Origin: Aureimonas altamirensis
Lineage (GTDB): Bacteria > Pseudomonadota > Alphaproteobacteria > Rhizobiales > Rhizobiaceae
Direction of reading: 5' to 3'
DNA: 64,000 nucleotides
Assembly: GCF_023702225.1 (NCBI RefSeq)
Contig: NZ_JAMQCO010000005.1
Coordinates: 186,001 to 250,000 of the forward strand
Position numbers and translations under genes: made by a program. Below, piece after piece: positions 16,261-24,398 of the stretch. The notes under the pieces were generated by a model that was not told where the DNA came from, made no database searches, and worked only from the letters and a program-made list of their open reading frames with translations. Each line of letters opens with the position of its first letter. Position 1 is the first letter of the stretch.

Positions 16261-16287
16261 CTGCCCTGACGAGTGTCGTCAGGGCAG
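16261..16287. terminator. Perfect 12-bp hairpin between two accessory genes
   Basis: CTGCCCTGACGA (16261-16272), loop GTG, TCGTCAGGGCAG (16276-16287): a perfect 12-bp stem just after the stop at 16253. There is no T-run on either side, so it is not a classic intrinsic terminator; it may stabilise or separate transcripts. Confidence 0.45.
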
Positions 16288-16325
16288 CCCTGCCAAAAGA
16301 TCCATCTACAGAAGGATTACCGCAC

Positions 16326-16706
16326 ATGAATTTGCGGGACAAACAGTCGTGCGCCATTTGCAGCGCCAGCCCAAGCCAAGTAATCAGCCTTTCTTCCCAT
16401 CCATCGCGCGGCGGTCATGCTCCCAGTGCAGTTCGCGGCCTCTTCGTCGATCTCGTCGAAGCCTACGCAATTGGACACGCCATGACGATTTGGGAGCATC
16501 GCAAACTCCGCGAACTGACCGGTAAGTTATGGAATTGCACTGATGCACTTCCCTGGCATTTGTATGGAGATATCGAAGCACTACAGTGCACAGTAGAAAA
16601 GATGCCTACGACCTACGCTCAAGCTGCTCGCTTCATACGCCAGCGGATGCTAAGAGACCGGCCGCGCATTCGTATACAAGCTGTGAGCCGGCCGCTTGCG
16701 CCTTGA
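16326..16706 (+). CDS. Hypothetical protein
   Basis: A 126-residue protein, not recognised. ATG 16326 has AAGGA about nine bases upstream. It has two early cysteines (CAIC, a possible half zinc knuckle), then a helical FVDLVEAYAIGHAMTIWEHRKLRELTG and a basic C-terminal helix (YAQAARFIRQRMLRDRPRIRIQ). It is the last + strand gene before the opposite-strand ATPase. Another frame opening at 16253 overlaps it but has no coding character. Confidence 0.55.
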   Translation: MNLRDKQSCAICSASPSQVISLSSHPSRGGHAPSAVRGLFVDLVEAYAIGHAMTIWEHRKLRELTGKLWNCTDALPWHLYGDIEALQCTVEKMPTTYAQAARFIRQRMLRDRPRIRIQAVSRPLAP

Positions 16707-16776
16707 TCGACCTTAAGAGGTTTCGCTCTTGAGCAAGCCCTTACCTGACTCTCGCTACAAGCCCTGAATGCGGAAC

Positions 16777-18474
16777 CTAACGCCCGATCCGAGGCTGCCG
16801 CTTTCCCCGTATATCCTCGATAACCTGCTCTCCCTGAACATTAAGCGCCCTATGCAGCATCGGATGGAGATGGACTTTTGTTTCTAGGTCAATCGTTTCC
16901 GGATTGATCACCGGCACGTCTTTATATGCGTAGATGTAGCGCTCCCCCGCTGATGTCTTCACGCCGACTGCACCAATTCGATACAGCTCGCTGACCAGCA
17001 TTCGACATGTATGCATTACGGCTGCCTCGGTCCCGTTAGCGAGGTAAGCATCAACTGCCTTTTTGATCGGGTCGGTTCGCGAAGTTATTCTCTGATCAAC
17101 TTCCAGAACGAAGTCGTCAAAAAACTCTTTGGCCGCAATCTCGGCTGACTTAAATCGCCCCCTTCGATTTGCCAGTAGGCGGAACGCAACCTCTAACGAA
17201 GGAAAGGCGCTCTGCCATTCGTGGATAAGCGCCTGCATTCTTATCCGCGAGTATTCCGACTCGGCTTCCTTCACGATCTTCTGCGTAACTTCCGTTGCGC
17301 CTTGAGCGCGTTCCAGACATTCATTGATGAATGAAATGACGTCTCTAGGGCGATGCAATGTCCTTTCAATGATATAATCAATAGGATCTTTCCCAGCGAC
17401 CTTGCTTTTAAATATGTCGTCAAAATGGACGTCCTTCGAGGTATACTTCCTTTTATAAAGTGAGTTAATCCGCTTCGCGACAAGCTCCTTCAATTGCTCT
17501 GGCGACCAGACTATCCGAAGGAAATAATCGTCGTATTTCTCGCGCTGAAAACCAGCGTCTTGATTTTCCTGAACAACTCTCTCAATGACGTCCTCTCGGA
17601 TTGCCACGACAATCTTCAAATTTGGTATCTTGTTGAATGACCTTAGGCATTCGATGAGAGCGCGAATAAGATCAAAACGAATTTCCTCATCGACCCACTT
17701 CTCGTCCAATCTGTCAATGATAATGTAGTATTGTTGAGCGTATTTTTCGCTTTGATGAGCTGTAGACAATAGTTCTAGAACACGGTTCAGTTCTGCCAGC
17801 TGAGAAGCGTTTACAATCTTCTTAGCACGCGCGACAAACTCAGAGCGTTTCTCACCACTTAGGGTTCGCGCGTATCCTGCCCGTGTAGTAAATTTATGCA
17901 GCTCTGCGCCAAACTCAAGGCCGACTTTCGACTCTAATTTTGAAGTGACCTCTTTAATATTCTCGTCCATTGTAATAAAAAAACGATTTGACCATTCTTC
18001 AAGATACTTAAGTGCAGATTGCTTTCGACCATCCGAAGAAAATATGTCACGCAGCCATTCGAATAAGTTTCTTGATGCCTCTTTGTTTTGAACGCCGTAT
18101 CGAAGCCTTATGAACTCTAAGCACAAAACGTGCTTCCAGAGAGCCTGAAAAAACAAGTCCAGATCTACATCAAGTGAGTTCAAAAAGCGAATGATATCAG
18201 AGTTTGCAACATAATTCATAGAGAGATCAGAAAGATCAACAGAAGATGTAGTCTTTTGATATTGCTTTTCTATCATCTTGGCTATGGCTGTTTTGCCTCC
18301 ACCGGTCCGAGCGGTGATAAACATGCGCGAGTTATTCGTCTCGCGAGCCACCGAATACGCGGGATGGTCTACAAAACAATCGAACAAAAACTCATTATCT
18401 TCTTCGGCCGCCATGTTACCAATTGTCGTATCTGGCCGGATTACAACTGGATTATTTCTTAAGTCCTTGGCCAT
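16777..18474 (-). CDS. P-loop ATPase, Sll1717-like; candidate defence cargo gene
   Basis: A 565-residue protein with one ATPase domain: Walker A ARTGGGKT (55-62), Walker B YYIIIDRLDE (249-258), then IVVAIREDV, a sensor-like strand. The C-terminal ~200 residues are helical with a winged-helix look (FRLLANRRGRFKSAEIAAKEF). It resembles the P-loop ATPase group named after cyanobacterial Sll1717, found in defence islands. The gene is antisense to the prophage, clearly AT-richer than its neighbours and stands alone, typical of a recently acquired moron. Role in phage exclusion is inference; no toxic effector domain is evident. Confidence 0.65.
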   Translation of the reverse strand: MAKDLRNNPVVIRPDTTIGNMAAEEDNEFLFDCFVDHPAYSVARETNNSRMFITARTGGGKTAIAKMIEKQYQKTTSSVDLSDLSMNYVANSDIIRFLNSLDVDLDLFFQALWKHVLCLEFIRLRYGVQNKEASRNLFEWLRDIFSSDGRKQSALKYLEEWSNRFFITMDENIKEVTSKLESKVGLEFGAELHKFTTRAGYARTLSGEKRSEFVARAKKIVNASQLAELNRVLELLSTAHQSEKYAQQYYIIIDRLDEKWVDEEIRFDLIRALIECLRSFNKIPNLKIVVAIREDVIERVVQENQDAGFQREKYDDYFLRIVWSPEQLKELVAKRINSLYKRKYTSKDVHFDDIFKSKVAGKDPIDYIIERTLHRPRDVISFINECLERAQGATEVTQKIVKEAESEYSRIRMQALIHEWQSAFPSLEVAFRLLANRRGRFKSAEIAAKEFFDDFVLEVDQRITSRTDPIKKAVDAYLANGTEAAVMHTCRMLVSELYRIGAVGVKTSAGERYIYAYKDVPVINPETIDLETKVHLHPMLHRALNVQGEQVIEDIRGKRQPRIGR

Positions 18475-18548
18475 AGCCGCTCCGCGCTACCCTGATATGT
18501 TAAAAATTCCGGCGAATCATATGACCTAAAATAATACTACGTTTGCCT

Positions 18549-18570
18549 GCGGTCCGCTCAAGCGGGCCGC
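18549..18570. terminator. GC-rich hairpin upstream of the ATPase gene
   Basis: GCGGTCCGCT (18549-18558) pairs with AGCGGGCCGC (18561-18570) through a 2-base loop with one G-U pair; GGATTTT follows on the + strand. It could insulate the ATPase promoter from read-through, but no + strand gene ends here. Confidence 0.3.
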
Positions 18571-18741
18571 AAGCGGATTTTCCCCTTGCAACTCCTGGGC
18601 GCTACCCCGTGCGCAGTCGCAGGCGTTACCGAATTGGCTGGTTACGACGTTACAAAGGGATTGCTAACCTGTTGATTGAATTATAATTAGTCAGACTTCA
18701 ATCCTCTCTCGCAGCACCATCCTATCCTTTTGAACCGTGAC

Positions 18742-18789
18742 GGTCAGGAGCTTCGGTCCAGCACGCGGCCGGGCGGCATCCTTCGCTGA
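18742..18789 (+). pseudogene. C-terminal remnant of a second tape measure gene
   Basis: Read on the + strand the codons give DGQELRSSTRPGGILR followed by TGA at 18787. The intact tape measure at 10866 ends QQEFRSATRPGGILR and stop. The last 14 residues match at 12 positions, yet codons differ at many third positions, so this is not a recent copy but the tail end of a related phage gene. Upstream reading soon loses similarity. It shows a past second prophage, or recombination, at the right edge of the element. Confidence 0.7.
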
Positions 18790-18890
18790 TTATTATTGGC
18801 GAATGCGAATGATCACAGCGTTTGCAGATCCGATGATCCCCTGTCATCATGAGGTGCCGATCTGGCGATGCCCATACGTAAGACAGGCTG

Positions 18891-19238
18891 ATGCAGGCCA
18901 TTAAACATCTTGTGCAAAACCGAATAGTGTGCGCGTTGGTGGCTCTGATAGTCCCGGCTGTTGTTCTGTTTATAGCCAGCAGTGACATCATCTTAAGTCC
19001 AGCCTTCCGATTGGCTTTGATTATTCCGGGTGGCTTACTCGGAATGGCCGTCTCGTTAGTGATCTATCCGTTTGCGATGGCGTTTTACGACTCTGGATCG
19101 ATGGATGGGGATGAGGGTCCGGCATTCTACATCGCGATCAGTTCTCTTTGCGGGATCGCGTTCTGGTGGTTCATCGGCTACGTTACGCTGATACTCCTTA
19201 GAAAGCGCATTGGCGGGACTTGGACGAAAAAGGCGTAA
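18891..19238 (+). CDS. Small membrane protein
   Basis: A 115-residue protein with three clear membrane segments: IVCALVALIVPAVVLFIA (about 12-29), LALIIPGGLLGMAVSLVIYPF (about 41-61) and FYIAISSLCGIAFWWFIGYVTLIL (about 79-102), ending in a basic tail. No family recognised. The ribosome site is weak (GACAGG). It lies between the tape-measure remnant and the IS3 remnant, so it may be phage cargo or host debris. Confidence 0.5.
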   Translation: MQAIKHLVQNRIVCALVALIVPAVVLFIASSDIILSPAFRLALIIPGGLLGMAVSLVIYPFAMAFYDSGSMDGDEGPAFYIAISSLCGIAFWWFIGYVTLILLRKRIGGTWTKKA

Positions 19239-19261
19239 TGCCTGCCCACTAAAATCACATG

Positions 19262-19320
19262 AGCACGCGGCGAGCCGCCGCTTTCGCATTCTCACGATCG
19301 TTGACGACTGCACGCGCGGG
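19262..19320 (+). pseudogene. Fragment of an IS3-family transposase (OrfB, DDE domain)
   Basis: The frame with codons 19282-19317 reads ASRRFRILTIVDDCTR, then GTSC and a stop at 19330. IS3-family OrfB proteins have a conserved stretch of the form GRRFRxLTIVDDxTRE that carries the second catalytic Asp. Nothing else of the transposase or terminal repeats is visible nearby. It is a short decayed insertion-sequence scar between the phage element and hchA. Confidence 0.6.
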
Positions 19321-19416
19321 ACGAGTTGCTGATGCGGAGCTCGTGGTCGGGGAAATCTCTCCGTTTGTCTTGCGACGGCCCCAGCCTACCTTTGGCTGTG
19401 TCAACGGAGACCGATC

Positions 19417-20286
19417 ATGCACATCCTACCCCTGAGCAAGGATCCCCAACCGGACGAGGCGGAGTTCAACGCCTTCTTCCCTTCGAAGTTCTCGTTGAAG
19501 GAGTTCACCAGCGCCAAGAGCGACCTCGAGGGTGCCGATTATCCGCAACCCTACCGCGGCAAGCGTCGCATCCTCGTCATCGGTACGGACGAGCGCTATC
19601 TGCGAATGGAGAACGGCACCCTGTTCTCGACCGGCAACCATCCGGTCGAGACGCTCGTGCCGATGTATCACCTGCACAAGGCCGGATTTGAGTTCGACAT
19701 CGCGACGGTTTCGGGCAATCCCGTCAAGTTCGAGTTCTGGGCCATGCCGAACGAGGACGAGGCGATCACCGGTCTTCACAAAGCCTATCTCGATCGTTTT
19801 CTCAGCCCCCTCAAATTGTCGGACGTGGCCGCAACGCTGGGTGCGGACACCGACTATGCAGCGATCTTCATTCCCGGCGGACACGGCCCCCTGGCCGGCC
19901 TGCCCTTCAGCGACGACGTCGCATCGACGATCCGCTGGGCGTTCGACAACGATCGCCACCTGATCTCCATCTGCCACGGCCCTGCCGCCTTCCTGGCCTG
20001 CGCCAGGGACGGAAACTCGGGAGAGTTCCCATTTGCCGGCTACACGATCACCGCGTTTCCGGATGCCGCGGACGCGATGACGCCGGACATCGGGTACATG
20101 CCGGGCCATCTGACGTGGAAGTTCGGCGAGAAACTGAAGGCCCTGGGCGTGACGATCGCCAATTCGGAGCCCGATAATTCGGTCCATAAGGACCGCAAGC
20201 TCCTGACGGGCGCAAGCCCGTTTGCGGCAAACGAGCTCGGCAAGCTGGCTGCAAGGACACTCCTTGACGAGGTTGGACCACACTGA
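19417..20286 (+). CDS. hchA: Protein deglycase / glyoxalase III, HchA (Hsp31)
   Basis: A 289-residue DJ-1/PfpI superfamily protein acting in the cytoplasm as a glyoxalase and holding chaperone. Family marks: GNHPVETLVPMYHLHKAGF with the active-site Glu, DYAAIFIPGGHGPLAGLP, and the nucleophile elbow LISICHGPAAFLA with the catalytic Cys. Length and the N-terminal extension with FFPSKFSLKEFTS match E. coli Hsp31. ATG 19417 is preceded by GGAGACC. It is the first intact host-type gene after the element. Confidence 0.93.
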   Translation: MHILPLSKDPQPDEAEFNAFFPSKFSLKEFTSAKSDLEGADYPQPYRGKRRILVIGTDERYLRMENGTLFSTGNHPVETLVPMYHLHKAGFEFDIATVSGNPVKFEFWAMPNEDEAITGLHKAYLDRFLSPLKLSDVAATLGADTDYAAIFIPGGHGPLAGLPFSDDVASTIRWAFDNDRHLISICHGPAAFLACARDGNSGEFPFAGYTITAFPDAADAMTPDIGYMPGHLTWKFGEKLKALGVTIANSEPDNSVHKDRKLLTGASPFAANELGKLAARTLLDEVGPH

Positions 20287-20442
20287 CCAAAGGCGGTGCG
20301 GCGTCGGAGGCGAGGCCTGCGCGCCGCACCGCCAGCTCTTCCAGTTCTGCATGCCTGACGCGTAAAACCATCACGTGCGGAGACTTTTCATCTCTGCTCT
20401 GCGCGCCACTTGCTCCTTCATTCGCATGAAGGAGATCGCATC

Positions 20443-22173
20443 ATGGCCAGGACGGTAGCGGACCTCGTGGTTGAAACGCTGGTATCGGCGGGAGTGTCGC
20501 GCATCTGGGGCGTCACGGGAGACAGCCTGAACGCCATAAACGACAGCCTCCAGCGATCCGGCTCCATCGCGTGGATGCATGTCCGCAACGAAGAGGCCGG
20601 CGCTTTCGCCGCCGGGGCGGAGGCGCACGCGACGGGCAAGCTGGCCGTCTGCGCCGGCAGCTGCGGACCGGGGAATCTCCACCTCATCAACGGTCTCTAC
20701 GATTGCCACCGCAACCGGGTGCCGGTGCTGGCGATCGCCTCGCATATCCCGTCTTCGGAGATCGGCCTGAACTATTTCCAGGAAACGCATCCGACCGACA
20801 TTTTCCGCGAGTGCAGCCACTTCGTCGAACTCGTCACGGATCCGCGCCAGATGCCGGAAGTCCTGCACCGGGCCATGCGTGCGGCCATCGGCCAGCGTGG
20901 TGTCGCCGTGATCGTGCTTCCGGGTGACGTCACGCTCAAGCCCGCCGCCGGCGGGCGCATGCCGCCCTTCGCCGCGATGGAGCCGCCGGTGGCGACGCCG
21001 GACGATGCGACCTTGCGCCGGCTGGCGCTGATGCTCAATGCCGCACCCGCCGTTACGCTTTTGTGCGGCAGCGGCTGTGCCGGCGCCCATGGCGACGTGG
21101 TCGCGCTGGCCGAGGCGCTGCAAGCGCCCATCGTTCATGCCTTTCGCGGCAAGGAGCATGTCGAATGGGATAATCCGTACGATGTCGGCATGACGGGGCT
21201 GATCGGCTTTTCTTCCGGGTATCACGCCATGATGGAGTGCGACGCCCTGCTGATGCTGGGGACGGATTTCCCCTACCGGAACTTCTATCCGGCGGGAGCG
21301 AAGATCGGCCAGGTCGATATCGACCCCCAGGCGCTGGGCCGCCGCGTGCCGCTGGACGTCGCGGTGCTTGGCGACGTGGGCGAGGCCGCCAGGCGTCTGC
21401 GTGGCATGATAGAGCCGAATCGCGACGCCGGCTTCCTCGACTCGGCCCGCGCCCATTACCGCAAGGCACGCGAGGGGCTCGACGATCTGGCAACGCCCTC
21501 CGCGTCGGGCAAGCCGCTGCACCCGCAATACGTGACAAAGGTGCTGGACCGGCTGGCCGACGACGACGCCGTCTTTACCGCCGATGTCGGCACGCCCGTC
21601 GTCTGGGCGGCGCGCTACCTGCGTATGAACGGCAAGCGGCGGCTGATCGGCTCATTCAACCACGGCTCCATGGCCAACGCCATGCCGCAGGCCATCGGCG
21701 CGCAGGCGGCCTTTCCCGGGCGGCAGGTGATTTCCATGTCGGGCGATGGCGGCTTCACCATGCTGATGGGCGACGTGCTGACGCTTTCCCAGCACGATCT
21801 GCCGGTGAAGATCATCCTCTTCAACAACGGTCAGCTCGGCTTCGTGGCGATGGAGATGAAGGCGGCCGGTTATCTCGATACCAACACGTCGCTGCACGGG
21901 GCCGACTTCGCGGCGCTGGCCGAGGCGGTGGGCATACGCGGATTGCGCGTGCGCGATTCGGCCTCGCTGGAAAGCATTCTCGCGGAAGCGCTGGCCCATC
22001 CCGGGCCGGTGCTGGTGGACGTGCCCATCGAGTCGCAGGAACTGGTGATTCCACCGAAGATCAAGGCGGAGCAGGCGAAGGGGTTCAGCCTCTATGCCCT
22101 GAAGGCCGTGTTGAGCGGGCGCGGCGACGAGGTGCTGGAACTGGCGAGCGCCAATCTCTTGCGCCGGCGGTAA
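20443..22173 (+). CDS. poxB: Thiamine-diphosphate pyruvate dehydrogenase/oxidase, PoxB-type
   Basis: A 576-residue ThDP enzyme that decarboxylates pyruvate to acetate and CO2, passing electrons to ubiquinone (PoxB) or oxygen. The N-terminal Pyr domain has the catalytic Glu region ([18 protein letters not shown]) and [18 protein letters not shown]; the central FAD-type domain includes [12 protein letters not shown] and [11 protein letters not shown]; the C-terminal PP domain has [11 protein letters not shown] to NNGQLGF, the Mg/ThDP motif. ATG 20443 has AAGGAG upstream, favoured over an earlier start. Membrane-binding C-terminus is not obvious. Confidence 0.88.
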   Translation: MARTVADLVVETLVSAGVSRIWGVTGDSLNAINDSLQRSGSIAWMHVRNEEAGAFAAGAEAHATGKLAVCAGSCGPGNLHLINGLYDCHRNRVPVLAIASHIPSSEIGLNYFQETHPTDIFRECSHFVELVTDPRQMPEVLHRAMRAAIGQRGVAVIVLPGDVTLKPAAGGRMPPFAAMEPPVATPDDATLRRLALMLNAAPAVTLLCGSGCAGAHGDVVALAEALQAPIVHAFRGKEHVEWDNPYDVGMTGLIGFSSGYHAMMECDALLMLGTDFPYRNFYPAGAKIGQVDIDPQALGRRVPLDVAVLGDVGEAARRLRGMIEPNRDAGFLDSARAHYRKAREGLDDLATPSASGKPLHPQYVTKVLDRLADDDAVFTADVGTPVVWAARYLRMNGKRRLIGSFNHGSMANAMPQAIGAQAAFPGRQVISMSGDGGFTMLMGDVLTLSQHDLPVKIILFNNGQLGFVAMEMKAAGYLDTNTSLHGADFAALAEAVGIRGLRVRDSASLESILAEALAHPGPVLVDVPIESQELVIPPKIKAEQAKGFSLYALKAVLSGRGDEVLELASANLLRRR

Positions 22174-22182
22174 GCCGGCCGC

Positions 22183-22959
22183 TCAGACGCAGAGATAGCC
22201 GCCGTCGATGGGCAGGATCGTTCCCGTGACATAGGCGGCGAGGGGCGAGGCAAGGTAGAAGACGCCGCCGACCAGGTCTTCCGGCTCGCCCCAGCGCTTC
22301 AGCGCGGTGCGCTGCTCGATGGCGGCACTGCGCTCCTTGTCGGCGGTCAGTCCCTCGGTCAGGGGGGTCCGGATCCAGCCCGGCGCGATCGCGTTCACGC
22401 GGATGGCGTCCGGCGCGTAGGCGATGGCGAGCGAGCGCGTCAATTGCGCGATGCCGCCCTTGCTGGCCGAATAGCCCGGCACCAGCCCGCCTCCGAAATA
22501 GGACAGCATCGACGCGGTGTTGACGATGGATCCGCCCTGCCGCGCCAGAAGCGGCCGGGCGCCCGCCGCCATGCGCATGCTGCCGTTGAGGTTGATATCC
22601 ACCACCTCGGCGAACACCTCCGGATCCAGTTCCGCGCCGCGCCGGATGATGCCGGCGCAATTGACCAGGATATCGAGGGCATCGAGCCCCGCGAAGAAGG
22701 CGCTGACCGCACCCGCGTCGCGCACGTCGAGCGCCTCGAGGCGGGCGCCTGTCAATATCGGGTCGGCCTCTGCGCGGGCGATGTCGGCCTCGCCCGCGCC
22801 GGTGCAGGTCACGCGCGCACCCGCCGCCAGGAAGGCCGAGGCGACCGCGGCGCCGATGCCGGACGTGCCGCCCGATACGAGCACATGCCGCCCGCCGGCC
22901 CAACCGGAGGCCCAGCCATGCGCCGCGCGCAACGCCTCAGCGGACGAACTGGTCGACAT
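22183..22959 (-). CDS. SDR family NAD(P)-dependent oxidoreductase
   Basis: A 258-residue classical short-chain dehydrogenase. Cofactor motif VLVSGGTSGIGAAVA near residue 35, LVNCAGII, catalytic Ser in NTASMLSYF and the Tyr-x-x-x-Lys in GYSASKGG are all present; the C-terminus GTILPIDGGYLCV is typical. ATG 22959 is chosen because a further 26 residues upstream lack SDR character. It overlaps the upstream cupin gene by 23 bases, implying coupling. Substrate unknown; cupin pairing hints at an aromatic or ketone pathway. Confidence 0.88.
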   Translation of the reverse strand: MSTSSSAEALRAAHGWASGWAGGRHVLVSGGTSGIGAAVASAFLAAGARVTCTGAGEADIARAEADPILTGARLEALDVRDAGAVSAFFAGLDALDILVNCAGIIRRGAELDPEVFAEVVDINLNGSMRMAAGARPLLARQGGSIVNTASMLSYFGGGLVPGYSASKGGIAQLTRSLAIAYAPDAIRVNAIAPGWIRTPLTEGLTADKERSAAIEQRTALKRWGEPEDLVGGVFYLASPLAAYVTGTILPIDGGYLCV

Positions 22960-23446
22960 AGTCGCTCCCAAGGCCGACCTTTTCGTAGTGGGCGCGGCAC
23001 ATGTCGATCTTGGTGAACACGTCCTCGAAGCCGACATGCCGGTCGTTTTCGTCCAGATAGACCATGCAGCCGGTGATGTTGAAGAAGGTGATCATTTCAG
23101 GCACGTCTTCCGGCACGGTCAGCGTGTGGATTTCGCCCGGCGGCTCCATGACGTAGGAGCCTTCGGTCGCTACCCAGTCATGCTCCAGGTAATGCCATCT
23201 GCCCTTCAGCACAAAGCCGTGCACGGGGTTGGGGTGAAGGTGCCGCGACAGGACGCCCGACTTGCGCACCCGCAGGAGGTTGCACCATTGCCCGGCCAGC
23301 GTGTTCAGCATCAGGGGACGAAACCAGACGTCCGGCGCTTGCGGGACCCAGACGCGCTCGTCGTCCGGAACGGCCGGTACGACGATCTCGTGCGGGGCAA
23401 GCCGGTGTGTCGTGCCCTTCATGTCGCGATAGAAACTGCTGTTCAT
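22937..23446 (-). CDS. Cupin, 2,4'-dihydroxyacetophenone dioxygenase-like
   Basis: A 169-residue cupin. The metal-binding cupin motif is visible: SGVLSRHLHPNPVHGFVLKGRW supplies His residues and EGSYVMEPPGEIHTL the Glu and last His; then NITGCMVYLDEN. This resembles the 2,4'-dihydroxyacetophenone dioxygenase group of Fe(II) cupins that cleave aromatic ketones. ATG 23446 follows GGAGG-like bases (GAGGAC). It forms an operon with the SDR at 22183 and diverges from another SDR. The exact substrate is inference. Confidence 0.75.
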   Translation of the reverse strand: MNSSFYRDMKGTTHRLAPHEIVVPAVPDDERVWVPQAPDVWFRPLMLNTLAGQWCNLLRVRKSGVLSRHLHPNPVHGFVLKGRWHYLEHDWVATEGSYVMEPPGEIHTLTVPEDVPEMITFFNITGCMVYLDENDRHVGFEDVFTKIDMCRAHYEKVGLGSDYVDQFVR

Positions 23447-23550
23447 CCTCGCTTGTCCTCCCTCGGCGCGGATGGTGCCGGCTTGCTGCCGACTTGATTC
23501 CCAAGTCGAACTTACGATCAATGGTCGCAACGAGGGAAGGGGACCAACGC

Positions 23551-24333
23551 ATGGATCTTGGAATCGCCGGCCGTACGGCCATCGTCTGCGCCTCCAGCAG
23601 GGGACTTGGCCGGGCCTGCGCGACGGCGCTGGCACGCGAGGGCGCGCGCGTCGTGATGAACGGCCGCACGCCCGAATCGATCGAGCCCGTGGCGCGCGCC
23701 ATCGCCGACGAAACGGGGGCCGATATCGTGCCCGTCGCCGGCAATTTGGACGATGCCGGCCTGCGGGCCGAACTGGTGGCGGCTGCCGGCGGGCAGGTCG
23801 ACCTGCTCGTCAACAACAATGGTGGGCCACCCCTGCGGGATTTCCGCCAGGTGGACGAGGCGGCGATGCTGGCCGGCCTGCAGGCCAACATGATCGCGCC
23901 GATCGACCTCGTGCGGCGCGTCATCGACGGCATGGTCGAGCGGCGTTTCGGCCGCATCGTCAACATCACTTCCGCCTCGGTGAAGATGCCGCTTCCCATG
24001 CTGGACCTTTCCAGCGGGGCGCGTGCCGGCCTGACAGGTTTTCTGGGCGGCGTGGCGCGGCAAGTGGCCGGGGCCAACGTCACCATCAACTTCCTGCTGC
24101 CCGGCGCCTTCGATACGGACAGGCTGAACGGCTCGATGGAGCGGGAAAGCGCGGCGCGCGGGGTCGATAAGGCGCAACTGGAGGACGAGCGTCGCAAGGG
24201 CATTCCGGCCGGCCGCTTCGGCACGCCGGAAGAATTCGGCGCGGCCTGCGCCTTCCTGTGCTCGGCACAGGCCGGTTATATCACCGGCCAAAGCCTCCTG
24301 ATCGATGGCGGCACCTATCCGGGCATCGTCTAA
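23551..24333 (+). CDS. Atypical SDR family oxidoreductase lacking Tyr-x-x-x-Lys
   Basis: A 260-residue SDR-fold protein. The nucleotide-binding CASSRGLGRACA, LVNNNGGPPL, Ser in ITSAS and C-terminal GQSLLIDGGTYPGIV fit 3-oxoacyl-ACP reductase-like SDRs. However the position of the catalytic Tyr-x-x-x-Lys reads LSSGARAGLTGF, with no Tyr or Lys. A subgroup of SDRs with a GAR-GL sequence here exists, so this may be a natural variant rather than a dead enzyme. It is divergent from the cupin-SDR pair across ~105 bases. Confidence 0.8.
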   Translation: MDLGIAGRTAIVCASSRGLGRACATALAREGARVVMNGRTPESIEPVARAIADETGADIVPVAGNLDDAGLRAELVAAAGGQVDLLVNNNGGPPLRDFRQVDEAAMLAGLQANMIAPIDLVRRVIDGMVERRFGRIVNITSASVKMPLPMLDLSSGARAGLTGFLGGVARQVAGANVTINFLLPGAFDTDRLNGSMERESAARGVDKAQLEDERRKGIPAGRFGTPEEFGAACAFLCSAQAGYITGQSLLIDGGTYPGIV

Positions 24334-24398
24334 CCCTTGCCATCGGACGCGCGTCGCGCACTTATCCGACGTCGCCATGCATTTCCGGGTGAGGTCGC

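Larger units (their letters stand above)
18475..18890. other. Intergenic region at the right end of the phage element
   Basis: These 416 bases hold no intact gene. The first ~70 bases are AT-rich and probably carry the promoter of the ATPase gene (TATTAT on the - strand near 18530). A hairpin is at 18549-18570 and a tape-measure remnant at 18742-18789. attR of the element should lie here or beyond the remnant, but without attL it cannot be placed; no tRNA gene is present. Confidence 0.5.

Noticed and set aside
16253-16525. 90-codon frame starting at the stop of the 15828 gene
   Set aside because: It overlaps the gene at 16326 in another frame, is Arg/Ser-rich in its second half and has no ribosome site of its own beyond the overlap; kept only as a possible leader.
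18549-18570. attR or tRNA-like end of the element
   Set aside because: The hairpin has no tRNA arms or matching left-hand copy in the window, and attL is out of view, so no att site can be claimed.
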